Below, piece after piece: positions 17,862 to 27,686 of a stretch of 64,000 nt of DNA. The notes beneath the pieces are model-generated. The model did no database searches and had not been told where the DNA came from. It saw only the letters and a program-made list of their open reading frames with translations. Made by a program: the position numbers and the translations under genes. The stretch's first letter is position 1, and each line of letters begins with the position of its first letter. The DNA is taken from contig NZ_JAINDF010000007.1 in NCBI RefSeq assembly GCF_023006325.1, forward strand, positions 1 through 64,000, read 5' to 3'. The stretch is from Kordiimonas marina. GTDB lineage: Bacteria > Pseudomonadota > Alphaproteobacteria > Sphingomonadales > Kordiimonadaceae.

Positions 17862-18943
17862 AAGCCCGCTTCCATGGCGGACAGCTTCATGGCCTGATCT
17901 TCGGCGATAAGAGCGTCGACAACTTCTGAAAGGCCTTCGCCCGCCAGGATCTGGTCCAGCTTATGAAGCGTGAGGCCGATGCGGTGATCGGTCACCCGCC
18001 CTTGCGGGAAGTTATAGGTACGGATGCGCTCCGACCGGTCGCCCGAGCCGACCTGCGATTTGCGGTCCTCGGCGCGCGCATTTGCCGCTTTTTCCCGCTC
18101 CAGGTCATAGAGCCGCGCGCGCAGGATTTTCATCGCCTTGTCGCGGTTCTTGTGCTGGGACTTTTCGCTCTGCGTCACCACGATGCCGGTGGGCAGGTGG
18201 GTGATGCGCACAGCCGAATCGGTGGTGTTGACGTGCTGGCCACCCGCGCCGGATGACCGCATGGTATCAATACGGATATCGGCGTCCTTGATCTCGATAT
18301 CCACGTCTTCGGCTTCCGGCAGCACCGCCACCGTGGCGGCACTGGTATGAATGCGGCCGCCGGATTCGGTCACCGGCACACGCTGGACGCGGTGGACACC
18401 GCTTTCGAATTTCAGCTTGGCGAACACGCCCTTGCCGTGGACGTTGGCCATGACTTCCTTGAAGCCGCCAACTTCCGCGGGCGAAGCGGAGATCATCTCC
18501 ATCTTCCAGCCCTGCGTTTCGGCATAGCGCTCGTACATGCGGTACAGATCACCGGCGAAAAGTGCGGCTTCATCACCGCCCGTGCCGGCACGAATTTCCA
18601 GGATGGCGGAGCGTTCGTCGGCGGCATCCTTGGGCAGAAGCTGGATCGAAAGCGCATGTTCGGCCGCAGGCAGTTTTTCCTTCAGCTCCTTCAGCTCCTC
18701 GACTGCCAGTTCCCGCATGTCGGCGTCACCGCCAGGGCCTGCCATTTCTTCGAGGTCTTCCTTCTCGGAGCGCATGGCCAGGACACTGTTCACGGCCTCA
18801 ACCACCGGGCCCAAGTCGGCATATTCCCGGCTCAGCTTCACGAATTCCTCGTTCGAAAACTGATCCGGCGTGCCGAGCGCATGGCCCAAGTAATCGTAGC
18901 GCTCCAGAAGCTGGTTGAGCCGTTCGTCTGAAATGACTGCCAT
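17858..18943 (-). CDS. prfA: Peptide chain release factor 1
   Basis: Recognises UAA and UAG in the ribosomal A site and triggers peptidyl-tRNA hydrolysis. 361 residues, normal RF1 length. The catalytic S-G-A-G-G-Q-H-V-N motif is at about 231-239, and a P-x-T-type anticodon-like element lies in the preceding domain. It is the third gene of an ispG-hisS-prfA-prmC run: 12 bases after hisS, and overlapping prmC, which methylates its GGQ glutamine. Confidence 0.97.
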   Translation of the reverse strand: MAVISDERLNQLLERYDYLGHALGTPDQFSNEEFVKLSREYADLGPVVEAVNSVLAMRSEKEDLEEMAGPGGDADMRELAVEELKELKEKLPAAEHALSIQLLPKDAADERSAILEIRAGTGGDEAALFAGDLYRMYERYAETQGWKMEMISASPAEVGGFKEVMANVHGKGVFAKLKFESGVHRVQRVPVTESGGRIHTSAATVAVLPEAEDVDIEIKDADIRIDTMRSSGAGGQHVNTTDSAVRITHLPTGIVVTQSEKSQHKNRDKAMKILRARLYDLEREKAANARAEDRKSQVGSGDRSERIRTYNFPQGRVTDHRIGLTLHKLDQILAGEGLSEVVDALIAEDQAMKLSAMEAGF

Positions 18944-18955
18944 CGTCCCTGCCCC

Positions 18956-20194
18956 TTACGCTTTGACCGCCGCAACAAGCGCGTCAAACGCGACCGACGA
19001 TTGCTCGCCGCTATCGAGGTCCTTCAGCATGGCGGTGCCCGCCGCGACATCATCATCCCCGATGATGATGGCATAGCGGGCGTTCGCCTTGGCCGCGCGG
19101 GTCAGGCGCTTGCCCAGGTTGCCGCTGCGGTCAGCGGTCACCACATGGCCCGCGGTGCGCAGGTCATCCGCGACCGTGAAGGCCTTCAGCGTGCCCGCTT
19201 CACCCATCGGCACCAGAACAATAGATCGTTCCGCATCCGTTACGATATTCGACAGCATGGCCAGGCGCTCGATACCGCCAGCCCAGCCAATCCCGGCCAC
19301 CTTGGGGCCACCCAGCTTTTCGATGAGCCCGTCATAGCGGCCACCAGCAAGCACGGTGCCCTGGGCGCCAAGCTCGGTGGTGATGAATTCGAAAGCGGTG
19401 TGGGTGTAATAGTCGAGCCCACGCACCAGCCGCTCATTATGCTCATAGGGCACACCGACAGCATCAAGGCCTTTGCATACAGTCTCAAAAAACTGGCGCG
19501 AATGGTCGTTCAGATGCTCGGACAGCAAGGGGGCATTCGCGACCAGCAGCTTGTCGCCCTCATCCTTGCTATCGAGGATCCGGAGCGGGTTGGTGGTCAG
19601 GCGGCGCACACTGTCTTCCGACAGTTTGTCCTTAAAGCCTTCGAAATAGCTCACGAGCGCATCGCGGTACGCCATGCGGCTTTCGATATCGCCCAGCGTA
19701 TTGAGGTTGAGGACAACCTTGTCCCCCAGCCCAAGCGCCTTGAGGAGCGACCAGGCCAGCGCGATCATGTCGACATCGAACTCCGGCGTTTCCGGCCCCA
19801 GTAGCTCAGCGTTGATCTGGTGGAACTGGCGGTAGCGGCCTTTTTGCGGGCGCTCATAGCGGAACACCGGGCCCCAGCTCATCAGGCGGCACGGCAGATG
19901 CTGCTGCAGGCCGTTGGAGATGAAGGCGCGGCAGACGCCGGCGGTGAACTCCGGGCGGAGGGTAATCTCCTCGCCGCCGCGGTCCTCGAACGTGTACATT
20001 TCCTTCGAGACCACATCGGACGCTTCGCCGAGCGGACGTTTGAACACCTCGGTAAACTCGAAAATCGGCGTTGCCATTTCCTCGAAGCCATAGGTGGTTG
20101 CGACCTTACGGAAGGTCTCGACCACGGCGGTCATCGAACGGGCTTCATCGCCAAAAATATCGCGCGTGCCCCGCGCTGGTTGCAGTTTGGACAC
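18956..20194 (-). CDS. hisS: Histidyl-tRNA synthetase
   Basis: Class II aminoacyl-tRNA synthetase that charges tRNA-His. 412 residues. The N-terminal catalytic core has motif 2 (arginine in F-R-Y-E-R-P-Q-K-G-R) and the histidine-binding L-V-R-G-L-D-Y-Y motif, with the A-G-G-R-Y-D-G-L segment near 285. The C-terminal anticodon-binding domain follows. It lies 21 bases after ispG and 12 before prfA, so it is co-transcribed with both. Confidence 0.97.
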   Translation of the reverse strand: MSKLQPARGTRDIFGDEARSMTAVVETFRKVATTYGFEEMATPIFEFTEVFKRPLGEASDVVSKEMYTFEDRGGEEITLRPEFTAGVCRAFISNGLQQHLPCRLMSWGPVFRYERPQKGRYRQFHQINAELLGPETPEFDVDMIALAWSLLKALGLGDKVVLNLNTLGDIESRMAYRDALVSYFEGFKDKLSEDSVRRLTTNPLRILDSKDEGDKLLVANAPLLSEHLNDHSRQFFETVCKGLDAVGVPYEHNERLVRGLDYYTHTAFEFITTELGAQGTVLAGGRYDGLIEKLGGPKVAGIGWAGGIERLAMLSNIVTDAERSIVLVPMGEAGTLKAFTVADDLRTAGHVVTADRSGNLGKRLTRAAKANARYAIIIGDDDVAAGTAMLKDLDSGEQSSVAFDALVAAVKA

Positions 20195-20215
20195 GGGAAA
20201 TTCCTTTAATTGTAT

Positions 20216-21370
20216 CTAATGTGCGTGAGCGTGGGCCGGAGCCGCATCGGCAGCCTCAGCAGCTTCAGCTGCTTTCTGGGCTTCCAGTTCGGCGGCCTTT
20301 TTCTCGACCAGCTCAACGATATGGTCGACGAGCTTGTCGTCGGTGATTTTGTGGTCGGTCATCCCGGAGAGATAGACCATATGGTTGCCGTTGCCGCCAC
20401 CGGTGAGGCCGATGTCGGTTTCACGCGCTTCGCCGGGGCCGTTCACGACACAGCCGATGATCGACAGGCTCATGGGCGTGTGGATGTGGCTCAGGCGTTC
20501 TTCAAGCGTCTCCACGGTCTTGATGACCGGGAAGGCCTGGCGCGCGCAGGACGGGCAGGAAACGATGCGGACGCCGCGGTGGCGGAGGCCCAGCGATTTC
20601 AGGATCTCAAAACCAACCTTGACTTCCTCGACCGGCTCAGCCGACAGCGACACGCGGATGGTGTCGCCAATCCCGGCCCACAGGAGCGAGCCGATACCGA
20701 TCGACGATTTCACGGTGCCGCCACGCAGGCCGCCCGCTTCGGTGATGCCGAGATGGAGCGGATAGTCGCAGGCTTCCGCAAGGCCGTGGTAGGCCGCGAC
20801 CGCCAGGAACACGTCTGACGCCTTCACGCTGATCTTGAAATCGAAAAAGTCATTGTCTTCGAGGATACGGGCGTGTTCGAGCGCGCTTTCAACCAGCGCT
20901 TCCGGGCACGGCTCACCGTATTTTTCCAGCAGGTGCTTTTCCAAAGATCCGGCATTGACGCCGATCCGCATCGAGCAGCCGTTGGCCTTGGCCGCGCGCA
21001 CCACTTCCTTCACCCGCTCGGACGAGCCGATGTTACCGGGGTTGATGCGCAGGCACGCAGCCCCGGCATCCGCGGCTTCAAGCGCGCGCTTATAATGGAA
21101 GTGAATGTCAGCGACGATCGGCACACCGGCTTCGCGGCAAATCTCCGGCATCGCGGCGGTGGAGGCTTCGTCCGGGCAGGAAACCCGCACGATATCTGCC
21201 CCGGCTTCGACGGCGGCATGGATTTGCTGGAGCGTCGCCTTCGCATCGGACGTCAGCGTGTTGGTCATGGTCTGCACGGCAATCGGCGCATCCCCGCCCA
21301 CGGGAACGTTGCCCACCATCACTTGGCGGGATTTGCGTCGGATCACGTCTCTCCAGGGGCGAATGCTCAT
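20216..21370 (-). CDS. ispG: 4-hydroxy-3-methylbut-2-en-1-yl diphosphate synthase IspG
   Basis: Iron-sulfur enzyme of the MEP isoprenoid pathway, converting methylerythritol cyclodiphosphate to HMBPP. 384 residues: an N-terminal TIM barrel and a C-terminal [4Fe-4S] domain with C-P-S-C near 270-273 and a third cysteine in [11 protein letters not shown] near 305. The C-terminus is an unusual Ala/Glu-rich tail ending in A-H-A-H-A-H, which could bind metal or be neutral. First gene of the ispG-hisS-prfA-prmC unit, separated from rodZ by a terminator. Confidence 0.96.
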   Translation of the reverse strand: MSIRPWRDVIRRKSRQVMVGNVPVGGDAPIAVQTMTNTLTSDAKATLQQIHAAVEAGADIVRVSCPDEASTAAMPEICREAGVPIVADIHFHYKRALEAADAGAACLRINPGNIGSSERVKEVVRAAKANGCSMRIGVNAGSLEKHLLEKYGEPCPEALVESALEHARILEDNDFFDFKISVKASDVFLAVAAYHGLAEACDYPLHLGITEAGGLRGGTVKSSIGIGSLLWAGIGDTIRVSLSAEPVEEVKVGFEILKSLGLRHRGVRIVSCPSCARQAFPVIKTVETLEERLSHIHTPMSLSIIGCVVNGPGEARETDIGLTGGGNGNHMVYLSGMTDHKITDDKLVDHIVELVEKKAAELEAQKAAEAAEAADAAPAHAHAH

Positions 21371-21465
21371 GCCTGCACCATACCTTCAACAGTTACGGTT
21401 GGCGTTATACATGAGGAACCCCCTCGCCGAAAGCAAGGATTTTGGGATTTTGCCTCACTTGCCCA

Positions 21466-21495
21466 AACAAAAAGCCCCGCCAGAGGCAGGGCTTT
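21466..21495 (-). terminator. Terminator of rodZ-like gene
   Basis: On the minus strand AAAGCCCTGCC / GGCGGGGCTTT with a short loop, then a TTTTTG tail. It lies between the rodZ-like stop and the ispG start, making ispG the head of its own operon. Confidence 0.82.
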
Positions 21496-21520
21496 GTGCA
21501 AGGTCTGGAAAACCGGAAGG

Positions 21521-22591
21521 TCAGCGTGAGCCGGTAACGTCCGCATCCGCCGGGCGGACCGACGAAAGCTGCTTGCTGGCGCTAAGCTTCAGGTCGGAGA
21601 TAATTTGCCCCCGGTCGCCCAGGACATGCGCGGGCATCCCGCCAACCGCGACCATCAGGCCGCCAGCGTTGCTGGTGGACAGATAAAGCTGGCCATCATG
21701 CTGCGGGCTGTAGCTTTGGCCTTCACGCAGAACACCGGACCACAGTTCGCTGCCGTCTGCATTCACCAGCCGCACCCAGGAATCTTCACGCGCTTCCAGT
21801 TTTACATCGCCTTCGGTGCTGGTGGCACTCCGGCTCGGGGCAGACGCATGCGCCGCAGGCAGGAAAAGCGAGCGGGCTTCTTCATAAACTCGCTTCTGGT
21901 TTTGGCTCTCGCTGTCAGCACTGGCCTGAGTCGCATCGGCGACCTGGACGGCCGCAGGGGCCTCCGCTTGATCTTTCTGAACGCCGGCCTGATCTTTGGC
22001 CTGAACTTCGGCGGGCTTCCGGGCATCCACCGTCAGGGTCGCGGCAACTGCTGTCGCCGGTGCAGATGACGCCGGAACCTCGGCGGTGTCCGCCTTCATG
22101 TCCGGCAACTGCGCCTTGACGGCGGCAAGCTGGGCTTTTTCTTCCGCGACTGTATCGATCGGCGCGGTCACCGTGGCCGACGTGGCAAAGCCAAGCGACG
22201 CCAGATTGCCGCCCACCAGGAACCAGCACAGCGACACACCCACAAGCCCCGCCACCGGCGAAAGCCAGCCCGGCAGACCCTTGCGCGGCGGTTCGACCGC
22301 GGCGTTGATCAAATCCATTTTGGGTTCAGAATCGGTGACCAGCCCGCTCTCTTCCTTGAAAGCCGCGACAATTTCTTCGCAGTCAAGGCCGAGCATCTTG
22401 GCATAGGCACGCACAAAACCGATAGAGAAGGCAGGCGCGGGCAAGCGGTCAAAGCGCCCTGCGTCAATATCCTTCAGGAAAGTACTCCGGACACAGATTT
22501 CCTTGGCAACCGATTGAATGCTGAGCCCCTTCGCTTCCCGCGCGGTTCTCAGCAACTCTGCAACTGACACTGTATCATTATCCATAGTCAT
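21521..22591 (-). CDS. rodZ: RodZ-like cell-shape protein with helix-turn-helix domain
   Basis: 356 residues. An N-terminal Xre/HTH_25-type domain (about 8-78), homologous to the MreB-binding part of RodZ, is followed by one membrane segment at about 109-130, a long Ala/Glu-rich periplasmic linker and a C-terminal DUF4115 beta domain (W-V-R-L-V-N-A-D-G near 275). RodZ links the MreB cytoskeleton to the cell-wall elongation machinery. The position upstream of ispG is conserved in proteobacteria. Start at ATG 22591; a second ATG (M3) is nearby. Confidence 0.88.
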   Translation of the reverse strand: MTMDNDTVSVAELLRTAREAKGLSIQSVAKEICVRSTFLKDIDAGRFDRLPAPAFSIGFVRAYAKMLGLDCEEIVAAFKEESGLVTDSEPKMDLINAAVEPPRKGLPGWLSPVAGLVGVSLCWFLVGGNLASLGFATSATVTAPIDTVAEEKAQLAAVKAQLPDMKADTAEVPASSAPATAVAATLTVDARKPAEVQAKDQAGVQKDQAEAPAAVQVADATQASADSESQNQKRVYEEARSLFLPAAHASAPSRSATSTEGDVKLEAREDSWVRLVNADGSELWSGVLREGQSYSPQHDGQLYLSTSNAGGLMVAVGGMPAHVLGDRGQIISDLKLSASKQLSSVRPADADVTGSR

Positions 22592-22888
22592 ACCGTCCCC
22601 TGCCTGATCTTCGCCTGAACAAGCAGTAACCGACGCCCCTAGGCATCAGGTCCCCATCATGGGCCGTTTTATGGGAATTTCCCCGGCCTCTCGAGCACCA
22701 CAAGTTATCGAAGGAGCTACCCCGCGTTACCCAATCGCACTTGCGGAAGTGGCTCATATTTTTTGTTACAGTGTCGATTGAGCCACACATAAGTCAAAAA
22801 ACATTTAATAAGCCGAGTCAAATAGAAATAATTTTTAAGGTTAAATAACCGCACTTTCCGACAAGCTATTATAGCTTAACGGCAAACA
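22592..22888 (-). promoter_or_regulatory. Intergenic region between ptsP and the rodZ-like gene
   Basis: About 300 bases with an AT-rich block (22780-22880) and a small palindrome AAGCTATTATAGCTT (22863-22877) just after the ptsP stop. It must hold the rodZ promoter. No strong terminator was found for ptsP. Confidence 0.4.
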
Positions 22889-25150
22889 TCAAACCTTGAT
22901 GTTGTGATCGCGGGCGAAACTGATGAATGAGTCGCGAATCGAATGGTCCGAAGAATCCAGGTGAGCTTCGAGGAAATTGCTCAATTTATGAAGCTCGACC
23001 GTGCGCACCATCCGCTTTACCGGGCCAATGGAGGTCGGCGAAATACTGAAGCGCCGGAGGCCCAGCGCCATCAGCGCCATCGCCTCAACCGGACGGCCAC
23101 CCATTTCACCGCACAGGGTGACGGGAACATCCGCCTGATGGCAGGCCTGGACGATCGAGCGCAGGAAGCGCAGGACCGGCGGCGCCAAAAGGTCATACCG
23201 GTCCGCCAGGCGCGGGTTTGACCGGTCGCACGCAAAGAAGAACTGCATCAGATCATTGGTGCCGATCGACAGGAAGTCCACTTCCTTGAGCAGCAGGTCC
23301 ATCTGCCAGCTCAAGGAAGGCACCTCGAGCATACAGCCGACCTTGATCGCCTTGGGCGGTGTCCGGCCATGCAGGGTCAGGCGGTCGACTTCCTTCTGGA
23401 GGATCTTCTTGCAGCGCTTCAGTTCCGCGACCTCGGCGATCATCGGGAACATGACATGCAGGCTGCGGCCCGCGGCGGCATACAGAAGCGCGCGCAGCTG
23501 ATAGCGGAGCAGCGCCGGACGGTCGAGCGCGATCCTGATCGCGCGCCAGCCCATCGCCGGGTTTTCCTCATCCTCACGCGGCAGGAACGGTACCTGTTTG
23601 TCGCCGCCGATGTCGAGCGTCCGGAACACCACCGGCCGGTCCCCTGCGGCATCAAGCGCGGCGGCATAGATTTTGGTCTGCTCCTCCACCTTCGGCAGCG
23701 CTGGCGACACCATGAACTGGAACTCGGTCCGGAACAGGCCGATCCCGTCGGCGTTGGTGCTGTCGAGGCTTGGCAGGTCAACAAGCAGACCGGCGTTCAT
23801 GAACAGGGAAATTTCCTCACCGTCCAGGGTTACCGCAGGCAGGTCCCGCTCGGCGGCATACAGCGCCAGGCGCTTTTCCTGCAGCTCGACCGTGGCCCGG
23901 TAGGTTTCGATGACGTCTTCGGCCGGGCGCACATAGGCGTGACCGGTCGTGCTGTCGACAATGACCTGTTCACCCGGCTTGACGTGGGTCAGCAGCCCGG
24001 ACACACGCCCCAGCACGGGGATACCCATGGCGCGGGCGATAATGGTGACGTGCGCGGTGGTGGAGCCGTCCTCAAGCACGATACCCTTCAGGTAGCCCTG
24101 GTCATAATCCATCAACTCGGCCGGACCGATCGCGCGCGCAATCAGGATCGAATCTTCCGTCAGCTTGATTTTATGGTTTTCCCGGTCACCCTGGATGATG
24201 CGGATAAGCCGGGTCGCCAGGTCTTCGAAGTCCGCGATGCGTTCCCTGAGATAGGGATCGCGGATCTTGAACATGCGGGCGCGGTTTTCCTGCTGCACCC
24301 GGTCGACCGCGGCTTCGGCGGTCAGGCCCGAGCGCACGGCATCGCGCATCTTTTCCTGCCAGCCCCGGTCATAGGCGAACATGCGGTAGGTCTCCAGAAC
24401 CTCGCGGTGTTCCCCGCCATGGGCGAGATCAGGATGCTCAAGCATCTGCTCCAGCTGGCTGCGCATTTCAGTAAGCGCGTCTTCAAGGAGCGATTGTTCC
24501 GCCTCAATGTCATCCGCGACGGTGCGGGAAATCTTGACCTGCGGCTGGCGGAACACGGCAACACCGGCGCCGACACCACCCGCGAGCGGCATGCCGTCCA
24601 GCGTGATCGGCTCACCCGTTGCCGTCGATTCTTCCGTCAGTTCATCCGGGGCGACCAGTTCACCCGAGCCGACCAGTTCCGCAATCACCATCGAAATGGT
24701 CTGCAGGACCTCGACTTCTTCAGGCGAATAGCGCCGGGGTGCCACGTTCTGAACGACAAGAACGCCCGCCACCTGTCCCATCCGGAGGATCGGGACCGCG
24801 AGGAAGCTATGGTAAACTTCCTCCCCCGTTTCCGGACGATAGACGAATCGCGGATGCTGCGGGGCTTCGGAAAGATTGAGCGGGAGGCCGCGTTCGGCAA
24901 CAAGGCCGACAAGGCCCTGGCCGGGCAGGAAGCGGGTCGTGTGGACAGCTTCTTCCTTCAGGCCTTCGGTGGCGAAAAGTTCCAGAATACCGCCTGCACG
25001 GGTCAGGTAGATGGAGCAAACTTCGGCGACCATGTTCTGGGCAATCACCCGCACCACGCGGTTGAGACGGTCCTGCGCGCGACCGCCGGAGGCCATCACG
25101 CTATGTAGACGTCTCAACAACAGCCGTGGCTGGCTGACATGGTCAGGCAC
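22889..25150 (-). CDS. ptsP: PEP-protein phosphotransferase PtsP (enzyme I-Ntr)
   Basis: First enzyme of the nitrogen-related phosphotransferase system; it takes phosphate from PEP and passes it to NPr. An N-terminal GAF sensor domain (to about 150) precedes the enzyme I part, with the phospho-histidine H367 in T-T-A-H-V-T-I and the PEP-binding C-terminal domain with C680 in L-C-G-E-M-G-G. I chose GTG at 25150 because AGAGGGG lies six bases upstream; a TTG at 25189 would add 13 residues. It follows the nitronate monooxygenase and lysC genes closely, and lysC-ptsP linkage is common in alphaproteobacteria. Confidence 0.95.
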   Translation of the reverse strand: MPDHVSQPRLLLRRLHSVMASGGRAQDRLNRVVRVIAQNMVAEVCSIYLTRAGGILELFATEGLKEEAVHTTRFLPGQGLVGLVAERGLPLNLSEAPQHPRFVYRPETGEEVYHSFLAVPILRMGQVAGVLVVQNVAPRRYSPEEVEVLQTISMVIAELVGSGELVAPDELTEESTATGEPITLDGMPLAGGVGAGVAVFRQPQVKISRTVADDIEAEQSLLEDALTEMRSQLEQMLEHPDLAHGGEHREVLETYRMFAYDRGWQEKMRDAVRSGLTAEAAVDRVQQENRARMFKIRDPYLRERIADFEDLATRLIRIIQGDRENHKIKLTEDSILIARAIGPAELMDYDQGYLKGIVLEDGSTTAHVTIIARAMGIPVLGRVSGLLTHVKPGEQVIVDSTTGHAYVRPAEDVIETYRATVELQEKRLALYAAERDLPAVTLDGEEISLFMNAGLLVDLPSLDSTNADGIGLFRTEFQFMVSPALPKVEEQTKIYAAALDAAGDRPVVFRTLDIGGDKQVPFLPREDEENPAMGWRAIRIALDRPALLRYQLRALLYAAAGRSLHVMFPMIAEVAELKRCKKILQKEVDRLTLHGRTPPKAIKVGCMLEVPSLSWQMDLLLKEVDFLSIGTNDLMQFFFACDRSNPRLADRYDLLAPPVLRFLRSIVQACHQADVPVTLCGEMGGRPVEAMALMALGLRRFSISPTSIGPVKRMVRTVELHKLSNFLEAHLDSSDHSIRDSFISFARDHNIKV

Positions 25151-25197
25151 AAAAATCCCCTCTTCTCGCCCACCGGGAATGGCGGGCAACTGTCACC

Positions 25198-26229
25198 TCA
25201 GTTTGCGTCGAATCCACAGGCTTCGGCCACATGATGGGCCGCCTGTTCGACGAGCTCCTGGATAATATAGGCCGTCGGTTCAACTTTTTTAACCATGCCG
25301 ACACTTTGTCCCGCCATGACGGAGCCGGATTCGACATCCCCGTCGACAACGGCCCGGCGGAGAGCCCCGCCCCAGAAATGTTCGATCTGCATCTGACCGT
25401 CTTCCTGGTTCAGCTCACCGGCATGGAAACGCGCGACAACATCGCGCTGGGTTTCCATGAACTGTTCAGTGCCTTCATTCTTGAGCGCGCGCACCGGGAT
25501 GACCGGGAAACGCGGGTCGATCTGAACGCTGGCGACCGCGTCACGGGCGCTGGCGCGGATGAAGGCCTTCTTGAATTTCTCGTGCGCGACGCATTCCTCG
25601 GCCACCACGAAACGGGTACCAAGCTGGGCGCCCGACGCCCCCATTTCAAGGTAGGCGGCGATGGCATCACCGCGGCCGATACCACCGGCCACGAACACCG
25701 GTACATCCCGGATAACCGGCAGGATTTCCTGCGCGAGCACACTGGTCGATACCGGGCCGATATGGCCGCCGGCTTCCATACCTTCGATCACGATAGCGTC
25801 TGCGCCCGTACGCACCAGCTTCTTGGCAAGCGCCGCGGTGGGGGCAAAACACATGAGCTTGGCGCCGAACGCCTTGACGGCGGCAATCGCGTCACCGGAG
25901 GGCAGGCCACCCGCCAGCACCACATGGCTCACCTGCTTCTCGCGGCAGACCTCAATCAGGTCCATGAGCCCGGGGTGCAGGGTGATCAGGTTGACGCCGA
26001 AAGGCTTGTCGGTGAGCGCGCGGGTCGCGTCGATTTCCGCCGCCAGGAGATCCGGGGTCATGCCGCCACAGGCGACAACGCCAAACCCACCGGCATTCGA
26101 AATGGCCGAAACCAGGTTCCGTTCCGACACCCACGTCATGGCACCGCCGAGGATAGCATAGTCACTGCCTAAAAACTCGGTACCGCGCCGCCACAATTCG
26201 TGGAGCCGTTCCAAACCCTGCTCGTTCAT
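25198..26229 (-). CDS. Nitronate monooxygenase / 2-nitropropane dioxygenase-like flavoprotein
   Basis: A 343-residue FMN-dependent TIM-barrel enzyme. G-G-A-M-T-W near residue 28, G-G-F-G-V-V-A-C-G-G near 48, and the histidine in E-G-M-E-A-G-G-H-I-G-P near 155 match the nitronate monooxygenase family, which oxidises toxic nitronates such as propionate 3-nitronate. The family also contains FabK-like reductases, so the physiological substrate is uncertain. It lies between lysC (40 bases upstream) and ptsP (about 47 bases downstream) on the same strand, so all three are probably one operon. Confidence 0.85.
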   Translation of the reverse strand: MNEQGLERLHELWRRGTEFLGSDYAILGGAMTWVSERNLVSAISNAGGFGVVACGGMTPDLLAAEIDATRALTDKPFGVNLITLHPGLMDLIEVCREKQVSHVVLAGGLPSGDAIAAVKAFGAKLMCFAPTAALAKKLVRTGADAIVIEGMEAGGHIGPVSTSVLAQEILPVIRDVPVFVAGGIGRGDAIAAYLEMGASGAQLGTRFVVAEECVAHEKFKKAFIRASARDAVASVQIDPRFPVIPVRALKNEGTEQFMETQRDVVARFHAGELNQEDGQMQIEHFWGGALRRAVVDGDVESGSVMAGQSVGMVKKVEPTAYIIQELVEQAAHHVAEACGFDAN

Positions 26230-26269
26230 CTATAAAGCCCCCACTGTCACCAAATATCAGGTGCCGTTC

Positions 26270-27499
26270 TTATGCACCAACTGGCGCGTCAAGGCCATAG
26301 GCCGTGTGCAGTGCCCGCACTGCCAGTTCGGTATATTCCGCATCGATGATCACGCTGACCTTGATCTCCGAGGTGGAAATAACCTGGATGTTGATGCCCT
26401 TGTCCGCAAGCGTGTCAAACATGGTACGGGCAACACCGGCATGGCTGCGCATCCCGACACCGACGACCGAAACCTTGACCACATCGCCGTTGTAGACGAT
26501 GTCGCGGAAACGCAGCTCTTCCTTGTTCGCTTCCAGAATCTTGACCGCACGCAGCAGGTCATCCTCCGGCACCGTGAAGGTGACATCGGTCGAATGGCCG
26601 TCCTCGGACGCCGACTGAACGATCATGTCGACGTTGATATTTTCGTCCGCAAGCGGCGCAAACAGGTGCGACACCTGGCCCGGGCGGTCTTCAAGGCCGA
26701 CGACGGTAATTTTTGCTTCACCGCGGGAATATGCGATCCCGCTGACGACTTCCTGTTCCACGATCTCATCCTCACCAACAACCAGCGTGCCCGGCTTGTC
26801 CTCGAAGGAGGAAAGCACCTGCGTGCGAACGCCATATTTCATCGCGAGCGCCACGGAGCGCGTCTGCAATACCTTAGCACCGAGGGACGCCATCTCCAGC
26901 ATCTCCTCATAGGTGATCTTGTCCAGTTTCCGCGCCCGGGGCACGATCCGCGGGTCGGTCGTATAAACCCCGTCCACGTCGGTATAAATATCACAGCGCT
27001 CAGCCTTCAGGGCAGCCGCCAGCGCCACCGCGGTCGTGTCCGACCCGCCACGGCCCAGCGTGGTGATGCGGTTGTCGTCCGCGATACCCTGGAAGCCCGC
27101 GACCACAGCCACACGGCCACCGGCCAGGCAAGCATCCAGCGCGTCTGTGCCGATTTCCTCAATCCGGGCGGCGCCGTGCACATCATTGGTGCGCATCGGC
27201 AGCTGCCAGCCAAGGAAGGAGCGCGCAGGCACGCCAATTTCCTGCAGGCAGATCGCGAGAAGCCCCGCCGTCACCTGCTCACCCGAGGCAACGACAGCAT
27301 CATATTCGCGCGCGTCATGCAGCGGGGCGGCGTCACGGCAATAGCCGACAAGCTGGTTGGTGACACCCGCCATCGCGGAAACCACGACAACGATTTCGTC
27401 ACCCTCGTTCGCCGCCTGAGCCACCCGGCGTGCGACATTCCGTATACGGTCCATGTCACCCACGGAGGTGCCGCCAAATTTCTTAACTATGCGTGCCAT
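26270..27499 (-). CDS. lysC: Aspartate kinase
   Basis: Phosphorylates aspartate at the entry to lysine, threonine and methionine synthesis. 409 residues. The N-terminal kinase domain begins K-K-F-G-G-T-S-V and has G-R-G-G-S-D-T-T at about 150-157; two C-terminal ACT domains (about 265-409) provide feedback control by lysine and/or threonine. This is the monofunctional type. It heads a presumed lysC / nitronate monooxygenase / ptsP operon and is divergent from ubiG. Confidence 0.96.
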   Translation of the reverse strand: MARIVKKFGGTSVGDMDRIRNVARRVAQAANEGDEIVVVVSAMAGVTNQLVGYCRDAAPLHDAREYDAVVASGEQVTAGLLAICLQEIGVPARSFLGWQLPMRTNDVHGAARIEEIGTDALDACLAGGRVAVVAGFQGIADDNRITTLGRGGSDTTAVALAAALKAERCDIYTDVDGVYTTDPRIVPRARKLDKITYEEMLEMASLGAKVLQTRSVALAMKYGVRTQVLSSFEDKPGTLVVGEDEIVEQEVVSGIAYSRGEAKITVVGLEDRPGQVSHLFAPLADENINVDMIVQSASEDGHSTDVTFTVPEDDLLRAVKILEANKEELRFRDIVYNGDVVKVSVVGVGMRSHAGVARTMFDTLADKGINIQVISTSEIKVSVIIDAEYTELAVRALHTAYGLDAPVGA

Positions 27500-27686
27500 T
27501 TACACATCCTGGCCATCTGTACATCCTGGCCGTCAAAAATGACGCAAGCTTCTGCCCTAGTCCTTGCCCTGGAGCCCAAGCCTGCGTATTGAAGAACAGC
27601 GCGATATTGTTTACTGGCTGCCGAAGGCCCACGCAAGCGCCTAGAAGGCCAAAACACGCGCAAAAAGCTTGATCGGGACAAAAGAA

